Part shown: positions 55,770 to 64,000 of the stretch, piece after piece
Layout of the letters: each line of letters opens with the position of its first letter
Position numbering within the stretch: position 1 is the stretch's first letter
Origin: Oscillospiraceae bacterium
GTDB taxonomy: Bacteria > Bacillota > Clostridia > Oscillospirales > Ruminococcaceae
Assembly (NCBI GenBank): GCA_017555565.1
Contig: JAFZGF010000051.1
Coordinates: 45,337 to 109,336, forward strand
DNA: 64,000 bases
Reading direction: 5' to 3'
The notes under the pieces: generated by a model
Database searches by the model: none
Seen by the model: only the letters and a program-made list of their open reading frames with translations
What the model was told of the DNA's origin: nothing
Position numbers and translations under genes: made by a program

Positions 55770-55812
55770 AACCATAATTTTAAATAAAAACAATTTAAGG
55801 AGTTTTAGAAAT

Positions 55813-57099
55813 ATGGAAATTATCAGAAACGAAAAAGTTGCTGAAAATACTGTTGAACTTGAATTTAAAGTATCAGCAGAAGAATTTGAAAAAGCACTTA
55901 CAGCTGCTTTCAGAAAAGCAAACAAAGAAATCACAGTTCCTGGTTTCAGAAAAGGTAAAGCACCAAGAAATGTTGTAGAAAAAATGTTCGGTCAGGAAAT
56001 CTTCTTCAACGATGCTATCGACGCTATCCTTCCACAGGCTTACGAAGATGCAGTTAAAGAAGCTGGTCTGGTTGTAGTAGCAAGACCTGAACTTGACATC
56101 CCAACATGCACAAGAGAAGAAGGCTTCACAGTTAAAGCTACTCTCACAACATACCCAGAAGTTAAACTTGGTCAGTACAAAGGTCTGAAAGTTGAAAAAA
56201 CAGTTATCCCAGTATCTGATGAACTGATCGAAGCAGAACTGATGAACATGCAGGAAAGAAATGCAAGACTTGTTTCTGTATCTGACAGAGCTGCACAGCT
56301 TGATGACACAGCTAACATCGACTTTGAAGGTTTTGCTGATGGCGTTGCATTCGAAGGCGGCAAAGGCGAAGGCTTTGATCTCCTTCTTGGTTCAGGCCAG
56401 TTTATCCCAGGTTTTGAAGAACAGATCGTTGGTCACAACATCGGCGATGAATTTGATGTAGAAGTAACATTCCCAACAGAATATCACGCAGAAGATCTGG
56501 CTGGCAAACCAGCAGTATTCAAAACAAAACTCAATGATCTGAAAGTTAAAGAACTGCCAGAAATCGATGACGAATTTGCTAAAGATGTAAGCGAATTTGA
56601 CACACTGGAAGAACTGAAAGCTAACATCAAAGAAGTAAAAGGTGAAGAAGCTGACAGAGCTGCTGAACTGGACATGGAAAACAAACTGGTTTCACAGGTT
56701 GTTGAAGGTATGGAAGCAAACATCCCAGAAGCTATGTTCGAAACAAGAGTTGATGACATGGTAAACGATTTTGCTAACAGACTGTCCCAGCAGGGTCTTT
56801 CTATCGAACTGTACCTCCAGTACACACAGATGGATATGGAAAGCTTCAGAAAAACATTCAGAGAACAGGCTGAAGAACAGGTTAAAATCCGCCTTGCTCT
56901 TGAAGCAGTAGTTAAAGCTGAAGATATCACAGCTTCTGACGAAGAATACGAAGAAGAACTGATGAAAGCTGCAACAGCTTACAACTTCCCACTGCCAGAA
57001 CTGAGAAAAATGATCCCAGTTGAAGAAGTTAAACACGACCTTGCAGTTCAGAAGGCTATTGATTTCATCAAAGCAAACGCTGAAATCGCAAACGCATAA
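55813..57099 (+). CDS. tig: Trigger factor
   Basis: Ribosome-associated chaperone with peptidyl-prolyl isomerase activity. It has 428 residues. The N-terminal ribosome-binding domain has the signature FRKGKAPRNVVEKMFG, the FKBP-type domain (about 150-245) includes IDFEGFADG and FIPGFEEQIVGHNIGDEF, and the helical C-terminal domain follows. AAGGAG precedes ATG. Codon bias suggests high expression. tig-clpP-clpX order is conserved in many bacteria. Confidence 0.97.
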   Translation: MEIIRNEKVAENTVELEFKVSAEEFEKALTAAFRKANKEITVPGFRKGKAPRNVVEKMFGQEIFFNDAIDAILPQAYEDAVKEAGLVVVARPELDIPTCTREEGFTVKATLTTYPEVKLGQYKGLKVEKTVIPVSDELIEAELMNMQERNARLVSVSDRAAQLDDTANIDFEGFADGVAFEGGKGEGFDLLLGSGQFIPGFEEQIVGHNIGDEFDVEVTFPTEYHAEDLAGKPAVFKTKLNDLKVKELPEIDDEFAKDVSEFDTLEELKANIKEVKGEEADRAAELDMENKLVSQVVEGMEANIPEAMFETRVDDMVNDFANRLSQQGLSIELYLQYTQMDMESFRKTFREQAEEQVKIRLALEAVVKAEDITASDEEYEEELMKAATAYNFPLPELRKMIPVEEVKHDLAVQKAIDFIKANAEIANA

Positions 57100-57150
57100 T
57101 TATACTGTTATAGCCTAAACTAACTATTGATAGAATTTGGAGGTTATTTT

Positions 57151-57732
57151 ATGGCATTAGTACCAGTAGTAGTTGAACAGACAAGCAGAGGAGAAAGATC
57201 TTATGATATTTTCTCCCGTCTGCTTAACGATAGAATTATAATGTTATCAGATGAAGTTAATGATGCAACAGCAAGTCTTGTTGTTGCTCAGCTTCTCTAT
57301 CTTGAAGGCCAGGACCCAGACAAAGATATTCATCTTTACATCAACAGCCCAGGTGGTTCTATTACGGCAGGTATGGCTATCTATGATACAATGCAGTACA
57401 TCAAATGCGATGTTTCTACAATCTGTATTGGTATGGCTGCATCTATGGGTGCGTTTTTGCTGGCTGCAGGCGCAAAGGGCAAACGCTATGCTCTGCCAAA
57501 CAGTGAAGTTATGATCCACCAGCCACTTGGCGGTATGCAGGGCCAGGCTTCTGACATTAAAATTCACGCTGACAGAATTATCAAAATGAGAGAAAAACTC
57601 AATACAATTCTTGCAGAAAGAACAGGCCAGACTTTGGAAAAAGTTACAGCTGATACAGACCGTGACAATTTCCTTTCAGCTTATGAAGCTTGTGAATACG
57701 GCCTCATCGACAAAGTGATTGAACACAGATAA
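57151..57732 (+). CDS. clpP: ATP-dependent Clp protease proteolytic subunit
   Basis: Serine peptidase that forms the 14-mer degradation chamber. It has 193 residues. The N-terminal [20 protein letters not shown], nucleophile in [14 protein letters not shown], histidine in [10 protein letters not shown], and the C-terminal [13 protein letters not shown] with acidic partner upstream are intact. ATG at 57151 is used because GGAGG lies nearby; a longer open frame starts at 57127. clpX follows by nine bases. Confidence 0.98.
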   Translation: MALVPVVVEQTSRGERSYDIFSRLLNDRIIMLSDEVNDATASLVVAQLLYLEGQDPDKDIHLYINSPGGSITAGMAIYDTMQYIKCDVSTICIGMAASMGAFLLAAGAKGKRYALPNSEVMIHQPLGGMQGQASDIKIHADRIIKMREKLNTILAERTGQTLEKVTADTDRDNFLSAYEACEYGLIDKVIEHR

Positions 57733-57741
57733 CGGAGAAAT

Positions 57742-59034
57742 ATGGCAAATAAAGAAAAAGTAATTTCTTGTAGCTTTTGCGGCAAAACTTCAAATGAAGT
57801 TGAACGTATTATTATCGGTCCGGGTGTAAATATCTGTAATGAATGTATCACTTTATGCTGTGACCTTCTTGAAGATGAAGGCCTTATGGAACCTAAAAAA
57901 TCTGTAAAGAGAAACAGCAGAACTGTTGCAGATGATGATATCAAAATTCTTTCTCCTATGCAGATTAAAACTGGCCTTGATAAATATGTTATCGGCCAGG
58001 ATGATGCAAAGGTTGCCCTCAGTGTAGCAGTTTATAACCACTATAAACGTATACTCAGCGGCAGCAAAATCGATGATGTGGAAATTCAGAAAAGTAATAT
58101 TCTTTTGCTTGGACCATCTGGTACAGGTAAAACACTTCTCGCACAGACACTTGCTAAAATGCTCAATGTTCCATTTGCAATTGCAGATGCTACAACACTT
58201 ACCGAAGCAGGCTATGTTGGTGAAGATGTAGAGAATATTCTTCTCCGTCTTATCCAAGCGGCTGACTACAACATCGAAAAAGCTCAGATTGGTATCATTT
58301 ATGTTGACGAAATCGACAAGATAACACGCAAAAGTGAAAACCCATCCACTACACGTGATGTAGGTGGGGAAGGTGTTCAGCAGGCTCTTTTGAAAATTCT
58401 TGAAGGAACTGTTGCTTCAGTTCCACCACAGGGGGGCAGAAAACATCCTCATCAGGAATTCATTCAGATTGACACAAAGAATATTCTTTTCATCTGTGGC
58501 GGTGCATTTGACGGTATTGAAAAACATATTGCCAAACGTACATCAGAAGCTGGAACTCTTGGTTTTGGCGGCACAGTGAAAACAAAAAAAGAAGAGGAAC
58601 TTTCAAAAGTTCTCAAGCGTGTTGAGCCAGATGATCTTGTAAAATTTGGTCTTATACCTGAAATTATAGGTCGTCTGCCAGTTATTTCTGTTCTTTCATC
58701 ACTTGACAAAGATGCACTTATCAGAGTACTGAAAGAGCCAAAGAACTCTCTTATCAAGCAGTATCAGGCTCTGTTTGGTCTTGATAATGTTGAGCTTGAA
58801 ATCACTGATGAAGCTCTTGAGATGATTGCTGAAAAAGCTATAAAAAGAAAAAGCGGTGCCCGTGCATTGCGCTCCATTTTTGAAGAATGTCTTATGGACG
58901 CTATGTTCAAAGTACCGGATGACAATACTGTTACCAAGGTTATTCTTGATAAAAATGCTGTTGAAACAGGTGAATGCAGCTATGAATATGGCCACATTTC
59001 ATCCAGATACAGCAACAATAGTTTTAATATTTAA
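57742..59034 (+). CDS. clpX: ClpX unfoldase
   Basis: AAA+ subunit that feeds ClpP. It has 430 residues. The N-terminal zinc domain has CSFCGK and CNECITLC, Walker A is [13 protein letters not shown], Walker B VDEIDKI, and the ClpP-docking loop carries LGF in AGTLGFGG. A terminator closes the tig-clpP-clpX transcript. Confidence 0.98.
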   Translation: MANKEKVISCSFCGKTSNEVERIIIGPGVNICNECITLCCDLLEDEGLMEPKKSVKRNSRTVADDDIKILSPMQIKTGLDKYVIGQDDAKVALSVAVYNHYKRILSGSKIDDVEIQKSNILLLGPSGTGKTLLAQTLAKMLNVPFAIADATTLTEAGYVGEDVENILLRLIQAADYNIEKAQIGIIYVDEIDKITRKSENPSTTRDVGGEGVQQALLKILEGTVASVPPQGGRKHPHQEFIQIDTKNILFICGGAFDGIEKHIAKRTSEAGTLGFGGTVKTKKEEELSKVLKRVEPDDLVKFGLIPEIIGRLPVISVLSSLDKDALIRVLKEPKNSLIKQYQALFGLDNVELEITDEALEMIAEKAIKRKSGARALRSIFEECLMDAMFKVPDDNTVTKVILDKNAVETGECSYEYGHISSRYSNNSFNI

Positions 59035-59037
59035 TAA

Positions 59038-59063
59038 AAGGGACGCTGAAAAGCGTCCTTTTT
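59038..59063 (+). terminator. Terminator after clpX
   Basis: GGACGCT and AGCGTCC pair around GAAA, extended by a G-U and two A-T pairs into a TTTTT tail. Confidence 0.88.
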
Positions 59064-59080
59064 CATTGTTTCTGTATATA

Positions 59081-59109
59081 TTGAAAAAACTTTTATAATC
59101 TGTTATAAT
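59081..59109 (+). promoter_or_regulatory. Sigma-A promoter of lon
   Basis: TTGAAA (59081-59086), 17-base spacer, extended -10 TGTTATAAT ending at 59109. I see no CIRCE-type dyad or CtsR heptad repeat between it and lon. Confidence 0.8.
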
Positions 59110-59149
59110 AATTATTCAAGTGTAACTAAATAAACAAAGGAGGTAATTT

Positions 59150-61495
59150 ATGTCTGTTAAAGTAAAAGTTAAAACTGATAAACTTGGTGAATATGTTCAT
59201 CTGCCTGCTATTGCTTTACGCGGTCTGGTGATTTTCCCTGGAAGTACAGTACATTTTGATGTTGGTCGTGAAAAGTCAATCAACGCAATAAATGAAGCTA
59301 TGTCACTTGACAGAATGATTTATCTTGTACCCCAGGTTGATATGGATATTGAAGATCCTACTCAGGCTGATATATATGATGTAGGCGTTGTAGCTGAAAT
59401 CAAACAGGTCCTTAAACTTCAGGATGGCCTTGTAAAAGTTATGGTTGATGCCAAATACAGAGCAAAAACCATTGATGTAGAAAAAAACAATAAATTTATT
59501 TCTGCAATTGTAAAACAGTTTCCTGTGAATAAAATCAGATCCGGTAGGGAAAATAACGCTGAAGCTCTGATTCGTTCTATAAAGCAGACTTTTGAAATGT
59601 ATCTCACAGTTGGTCCAAAACTTGCAAAAGAAATTGTTTCAAATGTATTTCTTACAGATGATGCCAACAAACTTTGCGAATACATTGCTGCAAATATAAT
59701 GTTCAGAATAGAAGATAAAATGTCTATTCTTACAGAAAATTCACTTGAAAAAAGAATGAACTATGTTCTTAAATTTCTCAGCAATGAATATGAAGTTCTT
59801 AAAATAGAAGCTGATATCAAAGCTAAAGTTCATGCAGAAATGGACAGAAGCCAGAAAGAATATTATCTTCGCCAGCAGATTAAAACAATGACAGAAGAAC
59901 TCGAAGAAGGGGAAGACACAAGAAAAGAAAGTGATGAATATCGTGAAAAGATTTCAAAACTTGGCCTTCCTCAAGATAAAACAGAAAAACTGTTAAAAGA
60001 AGTTAATCGTCTTGAAAAAATGATGGGTTCTTCTCAGGAAGCTGCAGTTATAAGAACATACCTCGACACTTGTCTTTCACTTCCTTGGAATATTTCTACC
60101 AAAGAGCAGATGAATGTTCTCAAAGCGCAGCAGATCCTTGATAAAGGTCATTATGGAATGGAAAAAGTAAAGGAAAAAGTGCTTGAAATTCTTTCTGTAA
60201 GACAGATTAAAGAGGACATCAAAGGCCAGATTATATGTCTTGTAGGCCCTCCTGGTGTAGGTAAAACAAGTATTGCATCTTCTATTTCAGAATGTCTTGG
60301 CAGAAATTTTGTTCGTGTTTCTTTGGGTGGTGTAAGGGATGAAAGCGAAATCCGTGGCCATCGCAGAACATATGTTGGTGCAATGCCAGGTAAAATTGTA
60401 AACTCACTTATCAATGCTAAATCAAACAATCCAGTTCTCTTGCTGGATGAAATTGATAAGCTTGCAGGCGATTTCCGCGGTGATCCAGCAGCTGCTTTAT
60501 TGGAAGTTCTTGATAGCGAACAGAATCATTCTTTCAATGATCATTACATAGATATGCCTATAGATCTTAGCAATGTTTTCTTTATCGCTACAGCAAATAA
60601 TATGAGTGCAATACCAGCCCCGCTTCTGGATAGAATGGATATTATTGAGCTTTCTTCTTATACACGTGAAGAAAAATTCAATATTGCAAAAAAACATCTG
60701 ATTCCTAAACAGTTGGAAAAAAATGGTATGAAACCATATGTAAAATTCAATGATAATGCAATTTATGAAATCATTGACTGCTACACCAAAGAAGCTGGTG
60801 TAAGAAATCTTGAAAGAACAGTTGTTGACCTTTTAAGAAAATGTGCAAAAATTATTGCATCTGGCAAAGCTGAAAAAGTAACACTAAACAAAAATAAAGT
60901 TATTGATATGTTGGGAGCTGAAAAGTTCAAACCAAACAGCCTTGATCTTATCGATACTGTTGGGGTAGCAAATGGTCTTGCCTGGACAAGTGTTGGGGGA
61001 GAAATGCTGCCTATAGAAGTTACCGTTATTCCAAACGGTGCAGGAAGACTGGAACTTACAGGCAGCCTTGGTGATGTAATGAAAGAATCATGCAAAATTG
61101 CTTTGAGCTACATTAAAGCGAATGCAAAAAAATACGGCATCACAACAGATTTTTCCAAAATAGATATTCATATTCACGCACCTGAAGGCGCTGTTCCTAA
61201 AGACGGTCCTTCTGCAGGTATCACACTTACAACTGCACTTCTTTCTGTTCTCACAAAACGAAGTGTAAAAGGAAATGTTGCTATGACTGGTGAAGTTACT
61301 TTGCAAGGCAGAGTATTACCAATTGGCGGACTGAAAGAAAAGGCTATGGCTGCATACAGAGAGGGTATAAAAACAGTAATTATTCCTTTTGATAATCAGC
61401 CAAATCTTCAGGATGTCGATATCAAAGTCAAAGAACGGATAAAATTTGTGCCTGTAAAAACTATCGACCAGGCTATCAGTGTAAATCTTAATTAG
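59150..61495 (+). CDS. lon: Lon ATP-dependent protease
   Basis: AAA+ serine protease for misfolded and regulatory proteins. It has 781 residues. The N-terminal substrate domain begins PAIALRGLVIFPGSTVHFDV; Walker A is GPPGVGKTSIA near residue 370; sensor regions follow; the protease domain holds the Ser-Lys dyad in PKDGPSAGITL and in GGLKEKAMAAYR. GGAGG precedes ATG. It has its own promoter, and engB follows eight bases later. Confidence 0.97.
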   Translation: MSVKVKVKTDKLGEYVHLPAIALRGLVIFPGSTVHFDVGREKSINAINEAMSLDRMIYLVPQVDMDIEDPTQADIYDVGVVAEIKQVLKLQDGLVKVMVDAKYRAKTIDVEKNNKFISAIVKQFPVNKIRSGRENNAEALIRSIKQTFEMYLTVGPKLAKEIVSNVFLTDDANKLCEYIAANIMFRIEDKMSILTENSLEKRMNYVLKFLSNEYEVLKIEADIKAKVHAEMDRSQKEYYLRQQIKTMTEELEEGEDTRKESDEYREKISKLGLPQDKTEKLLKEVNRLEKMMGSSQEAAVIRTYLDTCLSLPWNISTKEQMNVLKAQQILDKGHYGMEKVKEKVLEILSVRQIKEDIKGQIICLVGPPGVGKTSIASSISECLGRNFVRVSLGGVRDESEIRGHRRTYVGAMPGKIVNSLINAKSNNPVLLLDEIDKLAGDFRGDPAAALLEVLDSEQNHSFNDHYIDMPIDLSNVFFIATANNMSAIPAPLLDRMDIIELSSYTREEKFNIAKKHLIPKQLEKNGMKPYVKFNDNAIYEIIDCYTKEAGVRNLERTVVDLLRKCAKIIASGKAEKVTLNKNKVIDMLGAEKFKPNSLDLIDTVGVANGLAWTSVGGEMLPIEVTVIPNGAGRLELTGSLGDVMKESCKIALSYIKANAKKYGITTDFSKIDIHIHAPEGAVPKDGPSAGITLTTALLSVLTKRSVKGNVAMTGEVTLQGRVLPIGGLKEKAMAAYREGIKTVIIPFDNQPNLQDVDIKVKERIKFVPVKTIDQAISVNLN

Positions 61496-61503
61496 GTGAT
61501 ATA

Positions 61504-62088
61504 ATGATAATTAAAAAAGCAGAATTTTTTGCTGCTTTCGGTACAAATAAACAGCTTCCGGCCTCTGTTAAACCGGAAGTTGTATTTTCCGGACGCAGTA
61601 ACGTAGGCAAATCAAGCCTTATAAACAAACTGTGCAACAGAAAGAATCTTGCCCGCGTATCAGGTGAACCAGGCAAAACAGGTACTATAAATTTCTATAC
61701 TGTTAATGATTTTTATATCGTTGACCTGCCTGGTTATGGGTTTGCAAAAGTAAGTGATAAAGAGCGCCAGAGATGGGACAAACTTATAAACTCATACTTT
61801 GAAACAGGTCGCGGAATCAACCTTGTAGTACAACTTATTGACTCCAGACGTGAACCTTCAAACGATGACTATATGATGCTGGAATATCTTACACATCATA
61901 ATATTCCATTTGTAATAGCACTTACAAAAGGAGATAAACTCAATAAAACACAGCAGAATGCTTCTGTAGAGCAGTTTAAACAGTATTGTGAAGGATACAC
62001 ATATTCAGATATCATCCTTACAAGCACTCTCAAAAACATTGGTATCGATGTATTGAATAGCACTATCGAAGGATTTCTTGGTGAATAG
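61504..62088 (+). CDS. engB: Ribosome biogenesis GTPase EngB/YsxC
   Basis: GTPase required for assembly of the large ribosomal subunit. It has 194 residues. G1 is FSGRSNVGKSSLIN, G2 threonine in GKTGTINFY, G3 DLPGYGFAKV, and G4 LTKGDKLNK. RBS AGGTGATA precedes ATG. Its location immediately after lon is conserved in Firmicutes. Confidence 0.97.
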   Translation: MIIKKAEFFAAFGTNKQLPASVKPEVVFSGRSNVGKSSLINKLCNRKNLARVSGEPGKTGTINFYTVNDFYIVDLPGYGFAKVSDKERQRWDKLINSYFETGRGINLVVQLIDSRREPSNDDYMMLEYLTHHNIPFVIALTKGDKLNKTQQNASVEQFKQYCEGYTYSDIILTSTLKNIGIDVLNSTIEGFLGE

Positions 62089-62090
62089 TT

Positions 62091-62840
62091 ATGTCATATA
62101 AAGAATTCAGTTATTTTTACGATTATTTCAATTATAATGCCGACTATGATACGCTTTTTGAGAAAATTCTTGAATTGGCAAAAGAAGGCGGGGTTAAAAA
62201 TGGTATTGTATGCGACTTGGGTTGTGGTACAGGCGAACTTGCCTTCAGATTCAACGATGCAGGTTTTGATGTAATTGCTGTGGATTATTCTGATGAAATG
62301 CTTGATGTATTATTCGATAAAAGAGATGAGCTTGAAGCATATGAAATACAGATATTAAAGCAGGACATCACACAGCTGGATATGTTTGGTACAGTTGATT
62401 TATTCACCTGCACGTTTGACACAGTAAATCATCTCGAGGGAGCCGGTGCTGTTCAGCAGCTGTTTGATAAGGTTTCTCTGTTTATGGAACCAAAGGGTGT
62501 TTTTATCTTTGATATGAATACCAGATACAAACACGAAAATATTTTAAAAAATGAAGTGTTTGATTTTATAGATGAAGAAGCGGACTGTCATTGGCAGAAT
62601 ACTTTATTTGCTGATGATTACAAAACAAAAATATCAATTACTATAAATGATAAACATGCCGGTAAAGAATACAGTGAAGAGTTTTTTGAATATTATTATG
62701 ATCTTGAAACTGTTCTCGAAATGCTGAACAAATCCGGCCTGAAAGTAAAAAAACTCATTGATGGCGAAACTTTTGCAGAAATCAATGGAGAAACACAGAG
62801 ATATTTGTTTATGGTGAAAAAGGAGCAAGAAAATGGCTAA
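62091..62840 (+). CDS. Class I SAM-dependent methyltransferase
   Basis: A 249-residue methyltransferase with motif I VCDLGCGTGELAFRF, the acidic end of strand 2 in VIAVDYSDEMLDVL, and motif IV-like region DLFTCTFDTVNHLEGAG. The remainder (FDMNTRYKHENIL, YYYDLETVLEMLNKSGL) resembles small-molecule or general methyltransferases of COG2226/COG0500 type. Substrate unknown. It starts two bases after engB and overlaps hslO by eight, so all three are coupled. Confidence 0.88.
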   Translation: MSYKEFSYFYDYFNYNADYDTLFEKILELAKEGGVKNGIVCDLGCGTGELAFRFNDAGFDVIAVDYSDEMLDVLFDKRDELEAYEIQILKQDITQLDMFGTVDLFTCTFDTVNHLEGAGAVQQLFDKVSLFMEPKGVFIFDMNTRYKHENILKNEVFDFIDEEADCHWQNTLFADDYKTKISITINDKHAGKEYSEEFFEYYYDLETVLEMLNKSGLKVKKLIDGETFAEINGETQRYLFMVKKEQENG

Positions 62841-63717
62841 ATTGGTTAGAGCAATATCCGATATGGGTGGCGTTGTTATCAGCGTAATCGACTCTACAGA
62901 TATTGTGAAAAGAATGGAAGAAATTCATGAAACTTCCGCAGTAGTAAGTGCTGCTCTTGGCAGACTTCTTACGGCATCACAGCTTATGGCGTCAAACCTT
63001 AAGAGTGTAGATGATTCAATTACACTCAGAATCAAGGCAGATGGCCCTATCGGCCTGCTTACAGTTGGTTGTGATGGCAGAGGCAACTGTAAAGGTTATG
63101 TAGAAAATAATATAGTTGAGCTTGCACTGCGTCCAGATGGCAAACTGGATGTAGGTTCAGCTGTAGGCAGAGATGGTTATCTCTATGTTGTAAAAGATAT
63201 TGGTCTTAAAGAGCCATATGTGGGTAGTATTCCATTGGAAAGTGGCGAAATTGCAGAAGATATTACTGCGTATTATGCTTATTCAGAACAGATTCCTACT
63301 GTTTGTGCCCTTGGTGTACTTGTAAATCCAGACCTTACAATTAAAAGAGCAGGTGGTTATCTGCTGCAGTTATTGCCAGGTGCTACAGAAGAAGAAATTA
63401 CTATGCTTGAAAACAATATCGCAAATGTACCAAGCATTACATCATTCTTCGAAAGCGACAAAACTGTTTATGATGTTGTAGATACAGTTCTTGAAGGATT
63501 CAATCCAAATATCCTTGATGAAAGCGAAGTACATTATCACTGTGACTGCAACCGCAGCAGAGTAGAAAAAGCTCTTATCAGCATTGGTATTAAAGATCTT
63601 GAAATGCTTCGTGATGAAGAAGAACAGATTGAAATGGGCTGCCAGTACTGTGATGCAAAATATTATTTTACAAAAAAAGACCTGGATAATATGATTAAAA
63701 CACTTAAAAATAAATAA
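62833..63717 (+). CDS. hslO: Redox-regulated chaperone Hsp33
   Basis: Cytosolic holdase activated by oxidation. It has 294 residues. The N-terminal domain includes LTVGCDGRGNCKGYVEN and GYLYVVKDIGLKEPYVGS; the zinc-binding redox switch is complete, CDC and CQYC separated by about 27 residues. AAGGAG precedes ATG. Ends the lon-engB-methyltransferase-hslO run. The 32-base gap to the tRNA promoter is AT-rich with no clear terminator. Confidence 0.96.
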   Translation: MAKLVRAISDMGGVVISVIDSTDIVKRMEEIHETSAVVSAALGRLLTASQLMASNLKSVDDSITLRIKADGPIGLLTVGCDGRGNCKGYVENNIVELALRPDGKLDVGSAVGRDGYLYVVKDIGLKEPYVGSIPLESGEIAEDITAYYAYSEQIPTVCALGVLVNPDLTIKRAGGYLLQLLPGATEEEITMLENNIANVPSITSFFESDKTVYDVVDTVLEGFNPNILDESEVHYHCDCNRSRVEKALISIGIKDLEMLRDEEEQIEMGCQYCDAKYYFTKKDLDNMIKTLKNK

Positions 63718-63749
63718 AATAAAAATTTGAAATTTTTTCAAAAAAAGTG

Positions 63750-63777
63750 TTGACAAATTAAAATTCAGTGGTATAAT
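63750..63777 (+). promoter_or_regulatory. Promoter of the tRNA cluster
   Basis: A consensus TTGACA (63750-63755), 16-base spacer and extended -10 TGGTATAAT ending at 63777. Confidence 0.88.
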
Positions 63778-63783
63778 AAATAT

Positions 63784-63888
63784 CGTTGCTGAGAGTTATG
63801 GGAGCATAGCTCAGCTGGGAGAGCATCTGCCTTACAAGCAGAGGGTCACAGGTTCGAGCCCTGTTGTTCCCACCAAATCTCAGTAACG
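63784..63888 (+). repeat. 11-bp inverted repeat enclosing tRNA-Val
   Basis: CGTTGCTGAGA (63784-63794) can pair with TCTCAGTAACG (63878-63888), ten Watson-Crick pairs plus one G-U. The arms leave five bases before and two bases after the mature tRNA-Val. The precursor could fold into an outer helix around the tRNA. Confidence 0.55.
63800..63875 (+). tRNA. tRNA-Val (anticodon TAC)
   Basis: A 76-base cloverleaf with encoded CCA. Acceptor GGGAGCA pairs with TGTTCCC (one G-U), D-arm is AGCTCAGCTGGGAGAGC, the anticodon stem TCTGC/GCAGA holds loop CTTACAA with anticodon TAC, and the T-arm has GGTTCGAGCC. Confidence 0.97.
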
Positions 63889-63893
63889 TATAT

Positions 63894-63969
63894 GCGGGTT
63901 TAGCTCATCTGGTAGAGCGCCACCTTGCCAAGGTGGAGGTAGCGAGTTCGAGCCTCGTAACCCGCTCCA
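63894..63969 (+). tRNA. tRNA-Gly (anticodon GCC)
   Basis: A 76-base cloverleaf with encoded CCA. Acceptor GCGGGTT pairs with AACCCGC, the anticodon stem CCACC/GGTGG encloses TTGCCAA with anticodon GCC, and the T-arm contains AGTTCGAGCC. A small hairpin (ATCCT/AGGAT, 63972-63985) follows. Confidence 0.97.
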
Positions 63970-63992
63970 GCATCCTTAAGAGGATAATGTGT

Positions 63993-64000
63993 GGGAGCAT
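63993..64000 (+). tRNA. Probable start of a third tRNA (cut by window end)
   Basis: The last eight bases, GGGAGCAT, are identical to the first eight of tRNA-Val at 63800, with a spacing from tRNA-Gly suitable for a tRNA cluster. Only the start is visible, so identity is a guess. Confidence 0.4.

Noticed and set aside
59110-59149. CIRCE or CtsR operator upstream of lon or clpP
   Set aside because: No 9-bp inverted repeat with 9-base spacer and no tandem heptad GGTCAAA-type repeats are present near either gene.

Overview
The window comes from an AT-rich, spore-forming member of the Firmicutes, almost certainly class Clostridia. The evidence is a complete spoIIIA operon (AA to AH), a gerA-type germinant receptor operon, yunB, both PolC and DnaE replicative polymerases, GatCAB, HPr kinase, a tyrosine T-box leader and the gene order of several Firmicutes clusters. 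I cannot name the genus from sequence reading alone. About 62 protein genes occupy nearly all of the window. Almost all are co-oriented on the + strand, as expected for a replichore region rich in housekeeping genes.

Layout: (1) 1-14712 is the translation, lipid and replication cluster: tsf (cut by the window edge), then an inserted non-core patch (small membrane protein, leaderless substrate-binding protein, alpha/beta hydrolase), then pyrH-frr-uppS-cdsA-dxr-rseP-ispG-polC, a TIM-barrel isomerase and nrdR. (2) 14709-19005 is a sporulation/germination patch: DUF421-DUF4363 on the - strand, divergent from gerAA-gerAB-gerAC. (3) 19072-27306 is hprK-ROK glucokinase-murB-whiA-dnaE-pfkA, which links carbon-catabolite signalling, cell wall, division control and glycolysis. 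The rapZ and yvcK genes usually found between murB and whiA are absent. (4) 27351-36265 holds yunB, ligA-gatCAB, adenine deaminase and a methyltransferase. (5) 36314-40803 is spoIIIAA-AH, encoding the mother-cell side of the forespore feeding channel. (6) 40806-51058 is the asp23-nusB-(TsaD paralogue)-xseAB-ispA-DUF212-dxs-tlyA-nadK-argR-recN cluster. (7) 51055-52700 is a tyrosine T-box with tyrS. (8) 52698-54941 is a - strand operon of two radical-SAM enzymes of unknown role. (9) 54962-63717 is a metallophosphoesterase and the protein-quality-control run tig-clpP-clpX-lon-engB-methyltransferase-hslO. (10) 63750-64000 is a tRNA cluster (Val, Gly, and the start of a third).

Five MEP/isoprenoid genes (dxr, ispG, dxs, ispA, uppS) lie in two operons here, and the chaperone/protease set is nearly contiguous. 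Most visible promoters share an extended -10 element, TGnTATAAT. I found no CRISPR array, insertion sequence, prophage or obvious new defence system. The least explained items are the double radical-SAM operon, the DUF421/DUF4363 pair beside a compact ger operon, the leaderless orphan substrate-binding protein, and an 11-bp stem that encloses the tRNA-Val gene.

Gene boundaries, motifs and hairpins were read by eye. Family assignments rest on recognised motifs and gene order, not on database searches.
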